Shown here: positions 17,793 through 25,999 of the stretch, in pieces
Numbering within the stretch: the stretch's first letter is position 1
Layout of the letters: every line of letters starts with the position of its first letter
Assembly: GCA_900546265.1 (NCBI GenBank)
Contig: URCA01000012.1
Coordinates: 1-64,000 of the forward strand
Source of the DNA: an uncultured Oscillospiraceae bacterium
GTDB lineage: Bacteria > Bacillota > Clostridia > Oscillospirales > Acutalibacteraceae
DNA: 64,000 nucleotides
Reading direction: 5' to 3'
Notes under the pieces: model-generated
What the model was told of the DNA's origin: nothing
The model's database searches: none
Seen by the model: the letters and a program-made list of their open reading frames with translations, nothing else
Made by a program: the position numbers and the translations under genes

Positions 17793-18534
17793 TGAGAATT
17801 CCTCCTTGTTGTTCCCCGGCGGGAAGGCCGGCTTTCTGTCCGACGCTGAGATACCGGGCGTAGCAGGTGCCGTATTTGGAGAACGACGCAGGGAACAGCC
17901 CCATGTCCGTCAGCGCGCGGACCAGCCACAACGGCATGGCGTCGGGAATTTTGATTTCCATTAAAACGTCGTCCGGGCCGAGCAGCAGCCGCCCCCCGTC
18001 CCCCGCGGACAGGTCGAGCGGATCCGTCCGCCAGCGAATACAGGTGTCGAACGTGATGCGCAGCCGGTCGTCCCGCCGCCCGGCGTAGGCTGTGCGGTCG
18101 TAGGCCAGATACACCCGGGGCGCCGGCTCTAGCCGCCGCATGGTAAAGTCGATTTCCCGGAAAATCTGATCCGTTTTTGCCGGGGGCGTCCCGTCCCGCA
18201 GATAGGCGGCGGCCTGTGCCAGCGGCATCTCCGTCCGGCGCTTGTACACCACGCCTTTGAACTTTTTCTTCAGCTCCAAGAACACCGTGTCCTCCGCCTG
18301 AGGCACGCCGTAGCTGCGTAGCCGCAGCTTTTCCTTATAGACCGGTTTTTCCAGCGAGGCGCGGATGAGCCGGAAATCCGGCGTATCCAGATACAGGCTG
18401 CCGATGGTGTAGGTCCCGTAGTCGTCGGGCCGCATAAACGGCTGGACCCGCCGGATGAATTCGGCTCGCTGGGCAGTGGTCAGCCGGTATTTTTTTTCAT
18501 ACCGCTTGAAGGTTTGGACAATCGGCTGGTTCAT
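17785..18534 (-). CDS. VTC-domain polyphosphate polymerase
   Basis: 249 residues forming one VTC domain, the tunnel-fold catalytic domain of polyphosphate polymerases. Diagnostic parts are the basic FKRYEKKYRL start, YTIGSLYLDTPDF, KEKLRLRSYG, VFLELKKKFKGVVYKRR and VLMEIKIPDAMP, which supply the basic and acidic residues lining the tunnel. The enzyme would use a nucleoside triphosphate to extend polyphosphate at the inner membrane face together with the DUF4956 partner. AGGAGCG precedes the ATG. It is the first gene of a three-gene leftward operon; the CotH kinase-like gene often found in such clusters is absent. Confidence 0.9.
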   Translation of the reverse strand: MNQPIVQTFKRYEKKYRLTTAQRAEFIRRVQPFMRPDDYGTYTIGSLYLDTPDFRLIRASLEKPVYKEKLRLRSYGVPQAEDTVFLELKKKFKGVVYKRRTEMPLAQAAAYLRDGTPPAKTDQIFREIDFTMRRLEPAPRVYLAYDRTAYAGRRDDRLRITFDTCIRWRTDPLDLSAGDGGRLLLGPDDVLMEIKIPDAMPLWLVRALTDMGLFPASFSKYGTCYARYLSVGQKAGLPAGEQQGGILSA

Positions 18535-18581
18535 CGTGACGCGCTCCTTTCTGGTTTCGCAGCCCCCATGGTAGCACTCCC

Positions 18582-18625
18582 GCCTTAAATTAGTCTGAAA
18601 AAACCGTTTCAGACTAATTTAAGGC
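18582..18625. repeat. Perfect 19-bp inverted repeat upstream of the polyphosphate operon
   Basis: The arms 18582-18600 and 18607-18625 are exact reverse complements with a 6-nt loop. It lies between the divergent polyphosphate operon and the membrane-protein gene. The AT-rich arms and absence of a T run make an operator or structured leader more likely than a terminator. Confidence 0.8.
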
Positions 18626-18646
18626 TGTGTTCGTATCATAGGGGTG

Positions 18647-18655
18647 TGGTATAAT
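18647..18655 (+). promoter_or_regulatory. Extended -10 promoter
   Basis: TGGTATAAT gives a perfect TATAAT with an upstream TG. No good -35 is seen. The leader to the ATG at 18787 would be about 125 nt. Confidence 0.5.
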
Positions 18656-18786
18656 AACCTCCGTGACCGGCGCGGTGGTACGCGCCGAACCGCGCGGCTG
18701 CGCGGCTAACGGAACTTGCTTTTGTGGTATACTAACAACCAGGATTCTGCACGATCTCCAACAAAAACGCAAAGGAGCCGAAACCT

Positions 18787-19485
18787 ATGGGCGAAATCGT
18801 AGCCTCCCGTGTGCTCAACACTCTGTATATCTACCTCGACATCGGCTTTCTCCTTTTCCTGGCCGTGACGCTTCTCGTGCTGAAACGGTACGCCGCCGCG
18901 ATTTTCGGCTTTCTGGGTGGCCTGCTCTACTTCGCCGTGGACTACGGAATCTTCTATCAGCTCCTTGGTACCCGCACCGTCACCGGGGCCGATCCCTTCT
19001 GGTTTCTGCTCTGGCTGAGTATGAGTTACGGCTTTACCAACTTCGTGTGGATCTGGCTCTGGCTCGACCGGGATGGCCACACGCTCGAATGGTCGCTGCT
19101 CATCGTCTCCGGCTGGTTTGCCACCGCGCTGCTCAGCCGGAATTTCGGCGCCGGCTTCGGTGAAATCGCCATTTCCCGGGGCAGCGACAGCTATCATGGG
19201 GTCATGGCCCTCCTCCTGTTCGTGGGCTATGCCATTCTGTGCCTGCACAACCTGCGAGCTCGGGACCCCTCCCGCAAAATCCCCATCCCCTGGATTCTCG
19301 CCATTGGCATCCTGGTCCAGTTCGCCTGGGAGGCCGTGCTGCTGGTGACCGGTATCCGCGCCCAGGGGCTAGGCCCGCTTATCGTCAACTCCCTGCTGGA
19401 AACCAACCTCGGCCTGCCATATATCTACTTCATCCACCGGGCGGTCTCCCGCCGCCGGGGGGAGGATCTCCGTCCCGTCGGCTAA
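18787..19485 (+). CDS. Multi-pass membrane protein of unknown function
   Basis: 232 residues with about seven hydrophobic segments spread through the chain (for example GFLLFLAVTLLVL, FGFLGGLLYFAVDY, WSLLIVSGWFATALL, WILAIGILVQFAWEAVLL). No soluble domain or known motif was recognised. AAAGGAG precedes the ATG. Its last 117 nt overlap the 3' end of the convergent DUF4173 gene. Composition and codon use look like the neighbouring chromosomal genes. Confidence 0.75.
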   Translation: MGEIVASRVLNTLYIYLDIGFLLFLAVTLLVLKRYAAAIFGFLGGLLYFAVDYGIFYQLLGTRTVTGADPFWFLLWLSMSYGFTNFVWIWLWLDRDGHTLEWSLLIVSGWFATALLSRNFGAGFGEIAISRGSDSYHGVMALLLFVGYAILCLHNLRARDPSRKIPIPWILAIGILVQFAWEAVLLVTGIRAQGLGPLIVNSLLETNLGLPYIYFIHRAVSRRRGEDLRPVG

Positions 19486-21048
19486 CAGACGATCCCGCCT
19501 GGCCAGCCGGATCGCCTTCTCCGCCCGGTAGGACGCCAGCGACCACTCCATGGGCGGCCGGTTCTCCAGCTCTGTCTCCAACTCCCGATACCACTGCCGC
19601 ACCTGCCGCGCCACTTCGGCGTCCTGATCCCGCAGCAGGGGATAGGCCGCCGGCACCGCCGCCTCCGACAGCCCCCGCAGATGGGCCACGTCGATCGTCT
19701 CCAAGTCCCCGCTGCGGTAATGCTCCACATTGTAGGCCGCCATCCGGGCATCCACGTCCGCGAAATTCAGCAGCGCGAACAGCAGGATGAACGCCGCCCC
19801 GATGCCGCGCGCCAAATGCAGCCGGGTCGCGAACTGGCTGGCGATGACCAACAGGAACACCACCCCCAGCAGCACCATGAACCAGGAGGTGTACACCCGC
19901 AGCGCCGTCAGCCCATACCCATCGATGTACAGCAGCATCTTGCGCAGCGCCGTGACAATAAGCGCCAGGGTGAACACCGCCAGGATTACCGTGTACACCC
20001 GCACCGCTGCCGGCTTTTTGCCGGTGTCCGCGTCCCGCCGGCTGAACAGCTGCAGCAGCGCGATGAGCGTCAGGTTGAGCACCGCCACCCCGCACAGCTC
20101 GAAAAACCCCCGCCGCGCGTAATCGGCGTAAGTGTACCCCGCCGGCAGCAGGTTTTGAAACGCCGACAAAAAATACGCCGACTGGGACGCGAAATACACG
20201 AGATACAGCAGGCACACCGGCGTCATGGCTGCCACCGCCACCGTGCGGGGCATCACCTGCAGCTGCCGCCGGGTCTCGTCCATCCCCTCGTCGGTGAAGG
20301 CCGTGGGGCAGCAGCGGCTCCACCCGGAATACACCGCGCTGAACAGCAGGAACGCTCCTGGCACCGCCAGCGCCACCCGCATTACGCTGCGGAAGATGTT
20401 GAGCTCAAAGCCGCCGAACAGCGTGTCCCATACCGTGGTCAGCAGCCCCGCGAAGGCCGCGTCCGCCTGAAACAGCAGCACGCCCGTCGCCGCCGTCACC
20501 GGTATCGCGATGAGAAGCCCCAGCGCCACCCGCTTCGTCCGTTTCCCGGCGGGCACCCGGCGGAACAGCCCGCCGAAGGAGCCGGCCGCCGCCCCGAAAG
20601 AGGCAAACGGCATCACCAGGAAGGCCCGCGCCTGATCCGCCGGCCAGTGGCGGCGGATCAGCCCCTTGCCATCGTCCATGGCGGTGCGGTACGCCCAGAG
20701 GGTGAGCAGTAGCAGCAAAAACACCGCCGTGCAGAAGGTGACGAAGCTGGGCCGGAACAGGGAAAACACCGTACCGAACCCCAGCAGCAGGAGTATCCCC
20801 GCCCAGTAGGCGCGGCCGAGGGCGCAGCCCTTGCCCCGCAGATACACGCTGATTCCCACCCCCAGCGTAAAAAACAGCAGGGTGGTGCCGATGCCGTAGC
20901 TCCCGAAAAAATACCATCGCACCCCCATATAGCCGGCCGCCAGGCAGAACAGCGCGAATAGTCCGTCCCCCAGGGTATAATTTTTGGCTGCCGGCGGGGC
21001 CGTCGCCTCTACCGCCGGCTCGGCCGGCCTGTCTATCCCATAGTCCAT
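19369..21048 (-). CDS. DUF4173-type integral membrane protein
   Basis: 559 residues with about a dozen transmembrane segments from residue 30 to 410. The conserved cytoplasmic tail ADVDARMAAYNVEHY followed by DVAHLRGLSEAAVPA is characteristic of DUF4153/DUF4173 proteins. Function is unknown. ATG at 21048 is chosen because AAGGAGG lies 8 nt upstream; the in-frame ATG at 21072 lies before that ribosome site. It has its own promoter (21100-21128). The 3' end runs 117 nt into the convergent membrane-protein gene. Confidence 0.82.
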   Translation of the reverse strand: MDYGIDRPAEPAVEATAPPAAKNYTLGDGLFALFCLAAGYMGVRWYFFGSYGIGTTLLFFTLGVGISVYLRGKGCALGRAYWAGILLLLGFGTVFSLFRPSFVTFCTAVFLLLLLTLWAYRTAMDDGKGLIRRHWPADQARAFLVMPFASFGAAAGSFGGLFRRVPAGKRTKRVALGLLIAIPVTAATGVLLFQADAAFAGLLTTVWDTLFGGFELNIFRSVMRVALAVPGAFLLFSAVYSGWSRCCPTAFTDEGMDETRRQLQVMPRTVAVAAMTPVCLLYLVYFASQSAYFLSAFQNLLPAGYTYADYARRGFFELCGVAVLNLTLIALLQLFSRRDADTGKKPAAVRVYTVILAVFTLALIVTALRKMLLYIDGYGLTALRVYTSWFMVLLGVVFLLVIASQFATRLHLARGIGAAFILLFALLNFADVDARMAAYNVEHYRSGDLETIDVAHLRGLSEAAVPAAYPLLRDQDAEVARQVRQWYRELETELENRPPMEWSLASYRAEKAIRLARRDRLLADGTEILPPAAGDRPVDEVDIWQAEVGFQQGVDDKRA

Positions 21049-21099
21049 AGCAGGTTCCTCCTTGCTTTCCACTACTTGAAATTTGCATTTCCAAGAGCC

Positions 21100-21128
21100 A
21101 CAATAGCATACAGGAATCTATTTGTCAA
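21100..21128 (-). promoter_or_regulatory. Promoter of the DUF4173 gene
   Basis: Minus strand TTGACA (21128-21123), 17 nt, TATTGT (21105-21100). Confidence 0.75.
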
Positions 21129-21204
21129 CAAAAAATTATCGTTTATCGATACATAACGCCCTGGAAGCCTCTGGAGCCCTTAACATATAAAGGAGACGCT
21201 GCCC

Positions 21205-22599
21205 GTGGAACTTTCCCCGATGTATAACGCCGATACGCCACTCGCGAACGCCATCGGCGCTCATCTTTATCGAAAAACGGCATCTTTCCACACCCCTGGC
21301 CACAAGGGCCGGGCCCCTGTGTTGAAAAGTCTGTCCACCCTGTCCGCCGACCTCACCGAGTTGCCCGATACCGGCAGTTTGTACGACGGCGGCGACGCCA
21401 TCGAGGCCGCGGAAATCCAGGCGGCGCGCGCCTTCGGCGCCTCCCAGACGTTTTTCAGCGGCGGCGGCTGCACCCTGTGTATCCAGGCCATGCTGCTCCT
21501 GGGCGCGGGGGCCGGCGGCCGAGTGTTGATGGCCCGGAACGCCCACCGCAGCGCCCTTCACGCCGCCGCCCTCCTCGGTCTTGACGTGACCTGGCTGTGG
21601 CCGGATATGACGGAAATCAACGGTTTTCAACAGCCCTCTGTGGAAAGTGTGGAAAGTTCGCTGAAGGCGGACAGGCGTATACGCGCCGTATATGTCACCA
21701 GTCCCGACTATGCCGGCAATCTGTGCGACATCGCCGGCATGGCCGTGGTCTGCCGGCGGGCCGGCGTCCCCCTGCTGGTGGATAACGCCCACGGCAGTCA
21801 CTTGGGGGCCTTCGAGCGGCATCCCCTGGCCCTGGGGGCGGCGATGACCGCCGATTCGGCGCACAAAACCCTCCCGGTACTCACCGGCGGCGCTTGGCTT
21901 CATATCCGGCCCGGAGCTCCCGTCAGCCGGGTGGAGGCCAAGGCCGCCATGGCTCTGTTCGGATCCACCTCGCCCGCCTTTCCGGTGCTGGCCTCCCTGG
22001 ATTTGGCCCGCCGGTGGTGGGAGGAGAGCGGGCCCGCCGCCTTCCGCGCCCTGGCGGAGCGGGTGGAAGCCCTGCGCCGCGCGGCGGACGCATCCGGCGT
22101 CGTACGCGCCGCCTTTTCCGAGCGGCCCGCCGCCCTGCGGGATCCCGTCCGCCTGGTGCTGGACGGCGCGCCCGGCGGCGTCAGCGGGGAGGCCCTGGGG
22201 GCCTATCTGCGCGCCCGGGGCTGCGAACCGGAGCACACCGACAGCCGGTATGCAATCCTCATCCCCACCCCCTTCAACACCGAGGAGGAGTTCGCCCGCC
22301 TAGAGCGGGCCCTGCGGGAGCTGCCCGCCGCCCGCCTGTCCGTAGGCGCCGCCGCCGGCTTCACCCCTTTTTTGGCGGACGAACGGCCCGAGGCGGTGCT
22401 GTCCCCCCGGGATGCCCTCCTCCGCCCCGCCGAAACCGTGCCGGTAGGGGAGGCGGCCGGCCGGATCGCCGCGCGCAGCGTGTGTCCCTGCCCGCCCGGA
22501 ATCGCCGCCGCTGTCCCGGGGGAACGGCTGTCGCCGGCTCTGGCGCGGATGCTGGAAATCGCCGGATTTTCCCAGATTGTTGTATTAAAAACCTTGTAA
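21205..22599 (+). CDS. Orn/Lys/Arg decarboxylase-like PLP enzyme (YaaO-type)
   Basis: 464 residues, fold-type I PLP enzyme. The family signature HTPGHKG (29-35), the PLP-phosphate and ring contacts including DNAHGSH (193-199), and the Schiff-base lysine in DSAHKTLP (K221) are present. A C-terminal decarboxylase domain follows. It resembles B. subtilis YaaO and arginine/lysine decarboxylases that make polyamine precursors; the substrate is not certain. The start is GTG at 21205 with AAGGAG 9 nt upstream. It opens a block matching the yaaO-darA-holB-ricT-rsmI order of Bacillus. Confidence 0.88.
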   Translation: MELSPMYNADTPLANAIGAHLYRKTASFHTPGHKGRAPVLKSLSTLSADLTELPDTGSLYDGGDAIEAAEIQAARAFGASQTFFSGGGCTLCIQAMLLLGAGAGGRVLMARNAHRSALHAAALLGLDVTWLWPDMTEINGFQQPSVESVESSLKADRRIRAVYVTSPDYAGNLCDIAGMAVVCRRAGVPLLVDNAHGSHLGAFERHPLALGAAMTADSAHKTLPVLTGGAWLHIRPGAPVSRVEAKAAMALFGSTSPAFPVLASLDLARRWWEESGPAAFRALAERVEALRRAADASGVVRAAFSERPAALRDPVRLVLDGAPGGVSGEALGAYLRARGCEPEHTDSRYAILIPTPFNTEEEFARLERALRELPAARLSVGAAAGFTPFLADERPEAVLSPRDALLRPAETVPVGEAAGRIAARSVCPCPPGIAAAVPGERLSPALARMLEIAGFSQIVVLKTL

Positions 22600-22680
22600 C
22601 GGCGCATAAAATACAGTATAATATAAAAGCGGCAACCTGCCGCGCGACGCGTTCTCTAAATGAAACGGAGGATTTGTTCT

Positions 22681-23001
22681 ATGAAACTGATCTTCGCCAT
22701 TGTGAATAAGGACGACAGCGGATCGGTGTCGTCCGCGCTGACCCGCGCCGGGTTCTCGGTGACCAAGCTGGCCACCACCGGCGGCTTCCTGATGGCCGGC
22801 AACACCACCTTCCTGGTAGGGACCGATGACAGCCGGGTGGATGAGATCATCTCCATCATCGAGAAGCACTCCAAAAAGCGCACCCAGATGGTGCCCAGCT
22901 CCACCTACGGCACCTCCACCTACGCCTCCTTCCCCGTGGAGGTCACGGTGGGCGGCGCCACTGTCTTCGTCACCGACATTGAGCGGTACGAGAAGCTGTA
23001 A
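22681..23001 (+). CDS. darA: Cyclic di-AMP receptor, PII-like (DarA/PstA)
   Basis: 106 residues, full length for the family. It begins MKLIFAIVNKDD and carries TKLATTGGFLMAGNTTFLVG, the PII-like core, with the T/B-loop regions around HSKKRTQM and EVTVGGATVFV. The protein binds cyclic di-AMP as a trimer in the cytosol. The start has GGAGG 7 nt upstream. It lies 2 nt before holB, so the two are probably co-transcribed, as in Bacillus. Confidence 0.95.
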   Translation: MKLIFAIVNKDDSGSVSSALTRAGFSVTKLATTGGFLMAGNTTFLVGTDDSRVDEIISIIEKHSKKRTQMVPSSTYGTSTYASFPVEVTVGGATVFVTDIERYEKL

Positions 23002-23003
23002 GG

Positions 23004-23993
23004 ATGCGATTTGAAGGCTTTGCGGGCAACGAGGCGGCCAAGCGGCAGCTGGCCGCCGATATCGACGCCGGGCGGTTTCCCCACGCCCTCGTGCTGGAGG
23101 GCCCGCAGGGGAGCGGCCGGCGCACCCTGGCCCGCCTGCTGGCCAAAGCGGCCGTCTGCCAGGGGGCGGGGGACAAGCCTTGCGGCGTCTGCCCCGGCTG
23201 CGTCAAGGCCGCGGCCGGCGGCCACCCGGATATCATCGAGATGGGCGGGGACGGGTCGGCCCGGTCCTTTCATATCGACGCCGTGCGGGCCGTGCGGGAG
23301 GACGCCTATGTCCTGCCCAATGAGGCGCCCCGCCGCGCCATTCTGCTCATCGGGGCCCACAATATGACCGAGCAGGCGCAGAACGCCCTGCTGAAAATTT
23401 TGGAGGAACCCCCGTCCCACGTGGTGTTTCTCCTGACCTGCGACAACCGCGCCCAGCTGCTGCCCACCGTTCAGTCCCGGTCGGTGTGCATCCCCCTGGG
23501 CGGCGTGCCGGAGGAGGAAGCCCTGCCCCTGCTGCGGCAGCAGCTGCCCGATGCCGGCGAGGAGGAGCTGAAGCGGGCCCTCATCGTGTTCGGCGGCGTG
23601 ATTGGCCAGGTTCTCCACGGGATGGAGGAGGGCACGTTCCGTCGGGTGCTGGAGTTGGCCCCCGCCCTGGCGGCCGCCGTCGCCGCCCCGGACGAAATCG
23701 AGCTGCTCCGCCTGACCGCTGGCCTGGATAAGGACAAGGAGGCTCTGGATGGGGTGCTCGGGGCGCTGCGGTGGATCTTCCGCGACGCGCTGGCCGCTCG
23801 CTGCGGGGCCGCTTCCCGTCTGTCCACCTCGCCTGAAACGGCGGACAAGCTGGCCCGCGCCCTCACCCGGGCGCAGCTCATGGCCCTGCTGGAAACGGTG
23901 GAGGGGCTGGAGCAGGCCCGCCTGCGCAACATGAACGCCACCCTGTTTGTCACCCTGTTCTGCGCCCGCCTGCGGGCCGCGGCCGGGCGGTGA
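23004..23993 (+). CDS. holB: DNA polymerase III delta' subunit
   Basis: 329 residues. AAA+ clamp-loader architecture with the P-loop region GPQGSGRRT (33-41), in which the invariant lysine is arginine as is common in non-hydrolysing delta'. A four-cysteine zinc module follows (C52, C60, C63, C66). The motif TVQSRSV is the SRC-like sensor region. A C-terminal collar domain completes the subunit. It helps load the beta sliding clamp. It begins 2 nt after darA and is followed 30 nt later by ricT. Confidence 0.93.
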   Translation: MRFEGFAGNEAAKRQLAADIDAGRFPHALVLEGPQGSGRRTLARLLAKAAVCQGAGDKPCGVCPGCVKAAAGGHPDIIEMGGDGSARSFHIDAVRAVREDAYVLPNEAPRRAILLIGAHNMTEQAQNALLKILEEPPSHVVFLLTCDNRAQLLPTVQSRSVCIPLGGVPEEEALPLLRQQLPDAGEEELKRALIVFGGVIGQVLHGMEEGTFRRVLELAPALAAAVAAPDEIELLRLTAGLDKDKEALDGVLGALRWIFRDALAARCGAASRLSTSPETADKLARALTRAQLMALLETVEGLEQARLRNMNATLFVTLFCARLRAAAGR

Positions 23994-24023
23994 ACTTTTC
24001 TATAAACGATAGGAGACAAGCGA

Positions 24024-24890
24024 ATGGCTGTGATTATCGGCGTCCGTTTTAAGAATACCGGCAAGGTCTATTATTTCGATCCCGGCCAAAACCAGCTGGA
24101 AAAGGGCAGTCTGGTGGTGGTGGAAACCGCCCGCGGCATCGAATGCGGCGAGGTGGTCATCCCCAATAAGGAGGTGGCCGATTCCACCATCGTCAAGCCC
24201 CTGAAGCCGGTGCTGCGCCCCGCCACGCCGGAGGATAAGCGGCGGGCCAAGGAGAACGCGGAAAAGGAACAGCGGGCCATGCGGGTCTGCCAGGAGAAAA
24301 TCGCGGCCCATAAGCTGGATATGAAGCTGGTGGACGTGGAATACACCTTTGACAATTCCAAGATCCTGTTTTACTTTACCGCCGACGGCCGGGTCGATTT
24401 TCGGGATTTGGTCAAGGATCTCGCCTCCGTTTTTCGCACCCGCATCGAGCTGCGGCAAATTGGCGTGCGGGACGAGGCCAAGATGCTGGGGGGCCTTGGC
24501 ATCTGCGGCCGTCCCTTCTGCTGCTCCCAGTTTCTCAGCGATTTTCAGCCCGTGTCCATCAAGATGGCCAAGGAGCAGGGCCTGTCCCTGAACCCCACCA
24601 AGATTTCCGGCTCCTGCGGCCGCCTGATGTGCTGCCTGAAATATGAGCAGGACGCGTATGAGTCCCTGCTGCGCATGACCCCCAAGGTGGGTGCTTTGGT
24701 TACCACCAAGGAGGGCAAGGGCGTGGTCTGCGACGCCAATATTCTCACCGGCGTGGTCAAGGTGCGGCTGGACAAATCCCCCGATTCCCCGCCCGTGGTG
24801 ATGGATCGCAAGGATGTCAAGGTCATCCGGGACGGCAAGCTCAAGGTGGGCAAGGAGGAACGGGCCAATTTGTCGAACCTGGAAGAATAA
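24024..24890 (+). CDS. ricT: PSP1-domain protein RicT (YaaT)
   Basis: 288 residues. The PSP1 domain (about 1-250) contains the conserved cysteine cluster of this family in GICGRPFCCSQFL and GSCGRLMCCLKYE. In Bacillus these cysteines hold Fe-S clusters in the RicA-RicF-RicT complex, which controls RNase Y cleavage and sporulation phosphorelay activity. AGGAG precedes the ATG. The position after holB is the conserved one. Confidence 0.93.
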   Translation: MAVIIGVRFKNTGKVYYFDPGQNQLEKGSLVVVETARGIECGEVVIPNKEVADSTIVKPLKPVLRPATPEDKRRAKENAEKEQRAMRVCQEKIAAHKLDMKLVDVEYTFDNSKILFYFTADGRVDFRDLVKDLASVFRTRIELRQIGVRDEAKMLGGLGICGRPFCCSQFLSDFQPVSIKMAKEQGLSLNPTKISGSCGRLMCCLKYEQDAYESLLRMTPKVGALVTTKEGKGVVCDANILTGVVKVRLDKSPDSPPVVMDRKDVKVIRDGKLKVGKEERANLSNLEE

Positions 24891-24924
24891 TGCCCGCCTG
24901 GCAGAAATTTTAACACAAAACCGG

Positions 24925-24952
24925 TTGCAATTTCGCCGCGGTATGGTATTAT
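24925..24952 (+). promoter_or_regulatory. Promoter upstream of the ferredoxin gene
   Basis: TTGCAA (24925-24930), 16 nt, TATTAT (24947-24952). Confidence 0.55.
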
Positions 24953-24984
24953 AAAAAAGAACATAATATAGGAGGTGCTTTTCA

Positions 24985-25155
24985 ATGGCATATAAGATTT
25001 CCGACGACTGCATTTCTTGCGGTGCGTGCGAGGCGGAATGCCCCGTGTCCGCTATCTCCGAAGGGGATGGCAAATATGAAATCAACCCCGAGCTTTGCAC
25101 CGAGTGCGGCAGCTGCGCGGATGTTTGCCCCGTTGGCGCTCCTCAGGGCGAATAA
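24985..25155 (+). CDS. 2[4Fe-4S] ferredoxin, clostridial type
   Basis: A 56-residue electron carrier. Two CxxCxxCxxxCP cluster motifs are complete (C9, C12, C15, C19 and C38, C41, C44, C48) and would bind two [4Fe-4S] clusters. The length and the near-symmetric halves match clostridial ferredoxins. AGGAGG lies 8 nt upstream of the ATG and a separate promoter-like sequence precedes it. It sits inside the ricT-trmN6 interval, where Bacillus carries yabA. Confidence 0.95.
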   Translation: MAYKISDDCISCGACEAECPVSAISEGDGKYEINPELCTECGSCADVCPVGAPQGE

Positions 25156-25260
25156 GTGATTTCGTAACGCGTTGCCGGGCGGCCCCAGCGGGGACGCCCG
25201 GCAATTGTCGTTTTCCGGCGGGCCGCGCGCCCGGTATTTTCACAGGAAGGAGGGGCGGCC

Positions 25261-25967
25261 ATGGCCATCCGGTATGAACCTCTGGACGGCGGGATGGCCG
25301 TGGCGGTGGACGACTTCTGCGGCTTCGGCGCCGACGCCCTGTTCCTGGCCCGCTTCGCCTCGCCGAGGCCCGGCGAGCGGGTGGTGGATCTCGGCACCGG
25401 CTGCGGCATCCTGCCGGTTCTTCTCCTGCGGGATTCCGCCGCCGCCCATGTGACCGGCGTGGAAATTCAGCCCGCCGCCGCCGCGCTCGCCCGCCGATCG
25501 GTGGCGCGCAGCGGCCTGGACGGCCGGGCCGCCGTCCTCTGCGCCTCCTGGACGGATTTGGATGGTCTCCTGCCCCGGGAAGGTTTCACCTGGTGGTGTG
25601 CAACCCGCCCTATTTCCCGCCCGGATCCGGGCGGGAAAGCGCGTCGTCCGCCGCCCGCCTGGCCCGGCACGAGCAGCCGGGCACCCTGGACGAGGTGGTT
25701 GCCGCCGCGTCCCGGCTGCTGCGCTTCGGCGGCCGGTTCTGCCTCTGCCACCGGCCGGAGCGGCTGGCGGATGTCGTGGCCGCCCTGCGCCGCCGCGGGC
25801 TGGAGCCCAAGCGGCTGCGCACCGTGCAGGGCGCCGCCGCGTCCGCCCCCTGGCTGCTGCTCCTGGAGGCCAAAAAGGGCGGCAAACCCGGCTTGCGATG
25901 GGAACCGCCCTGGCTCCAGGACCATCCGGCGCAGATGCGGGAGATATACGGCGGGGATACGCCGTAA
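25261..25967 (+). pseudogene. trmN6: tRNA1(Val) A37 N6-methyltransferase-like gene with a frameshift
   Basis: The first part (25261 to about 25583) encodes a SAM-binding Rossmann start with VVDLGTGCGILPVLLL. The catalytic NPPY motif and the remainder (VVCNPPYFPPG to REIYGGDTP) are in another frame, ending at 25967. The two halves join naturally as REG-FHLVVCNPPYF if one T is restored in the TTT run at 25584-25586. Both halves are well conserved in character, so this is either a very recent single-base deletion or a sequencing error. The family methylates A37 of tRNA-Val. Position between ricT and rsmI matches Bacillus yabB. Confidence 0.82.
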
Positions 25968-25999
25968 ATACTATACGGACTGTTGAGGTGAAATCGGCT

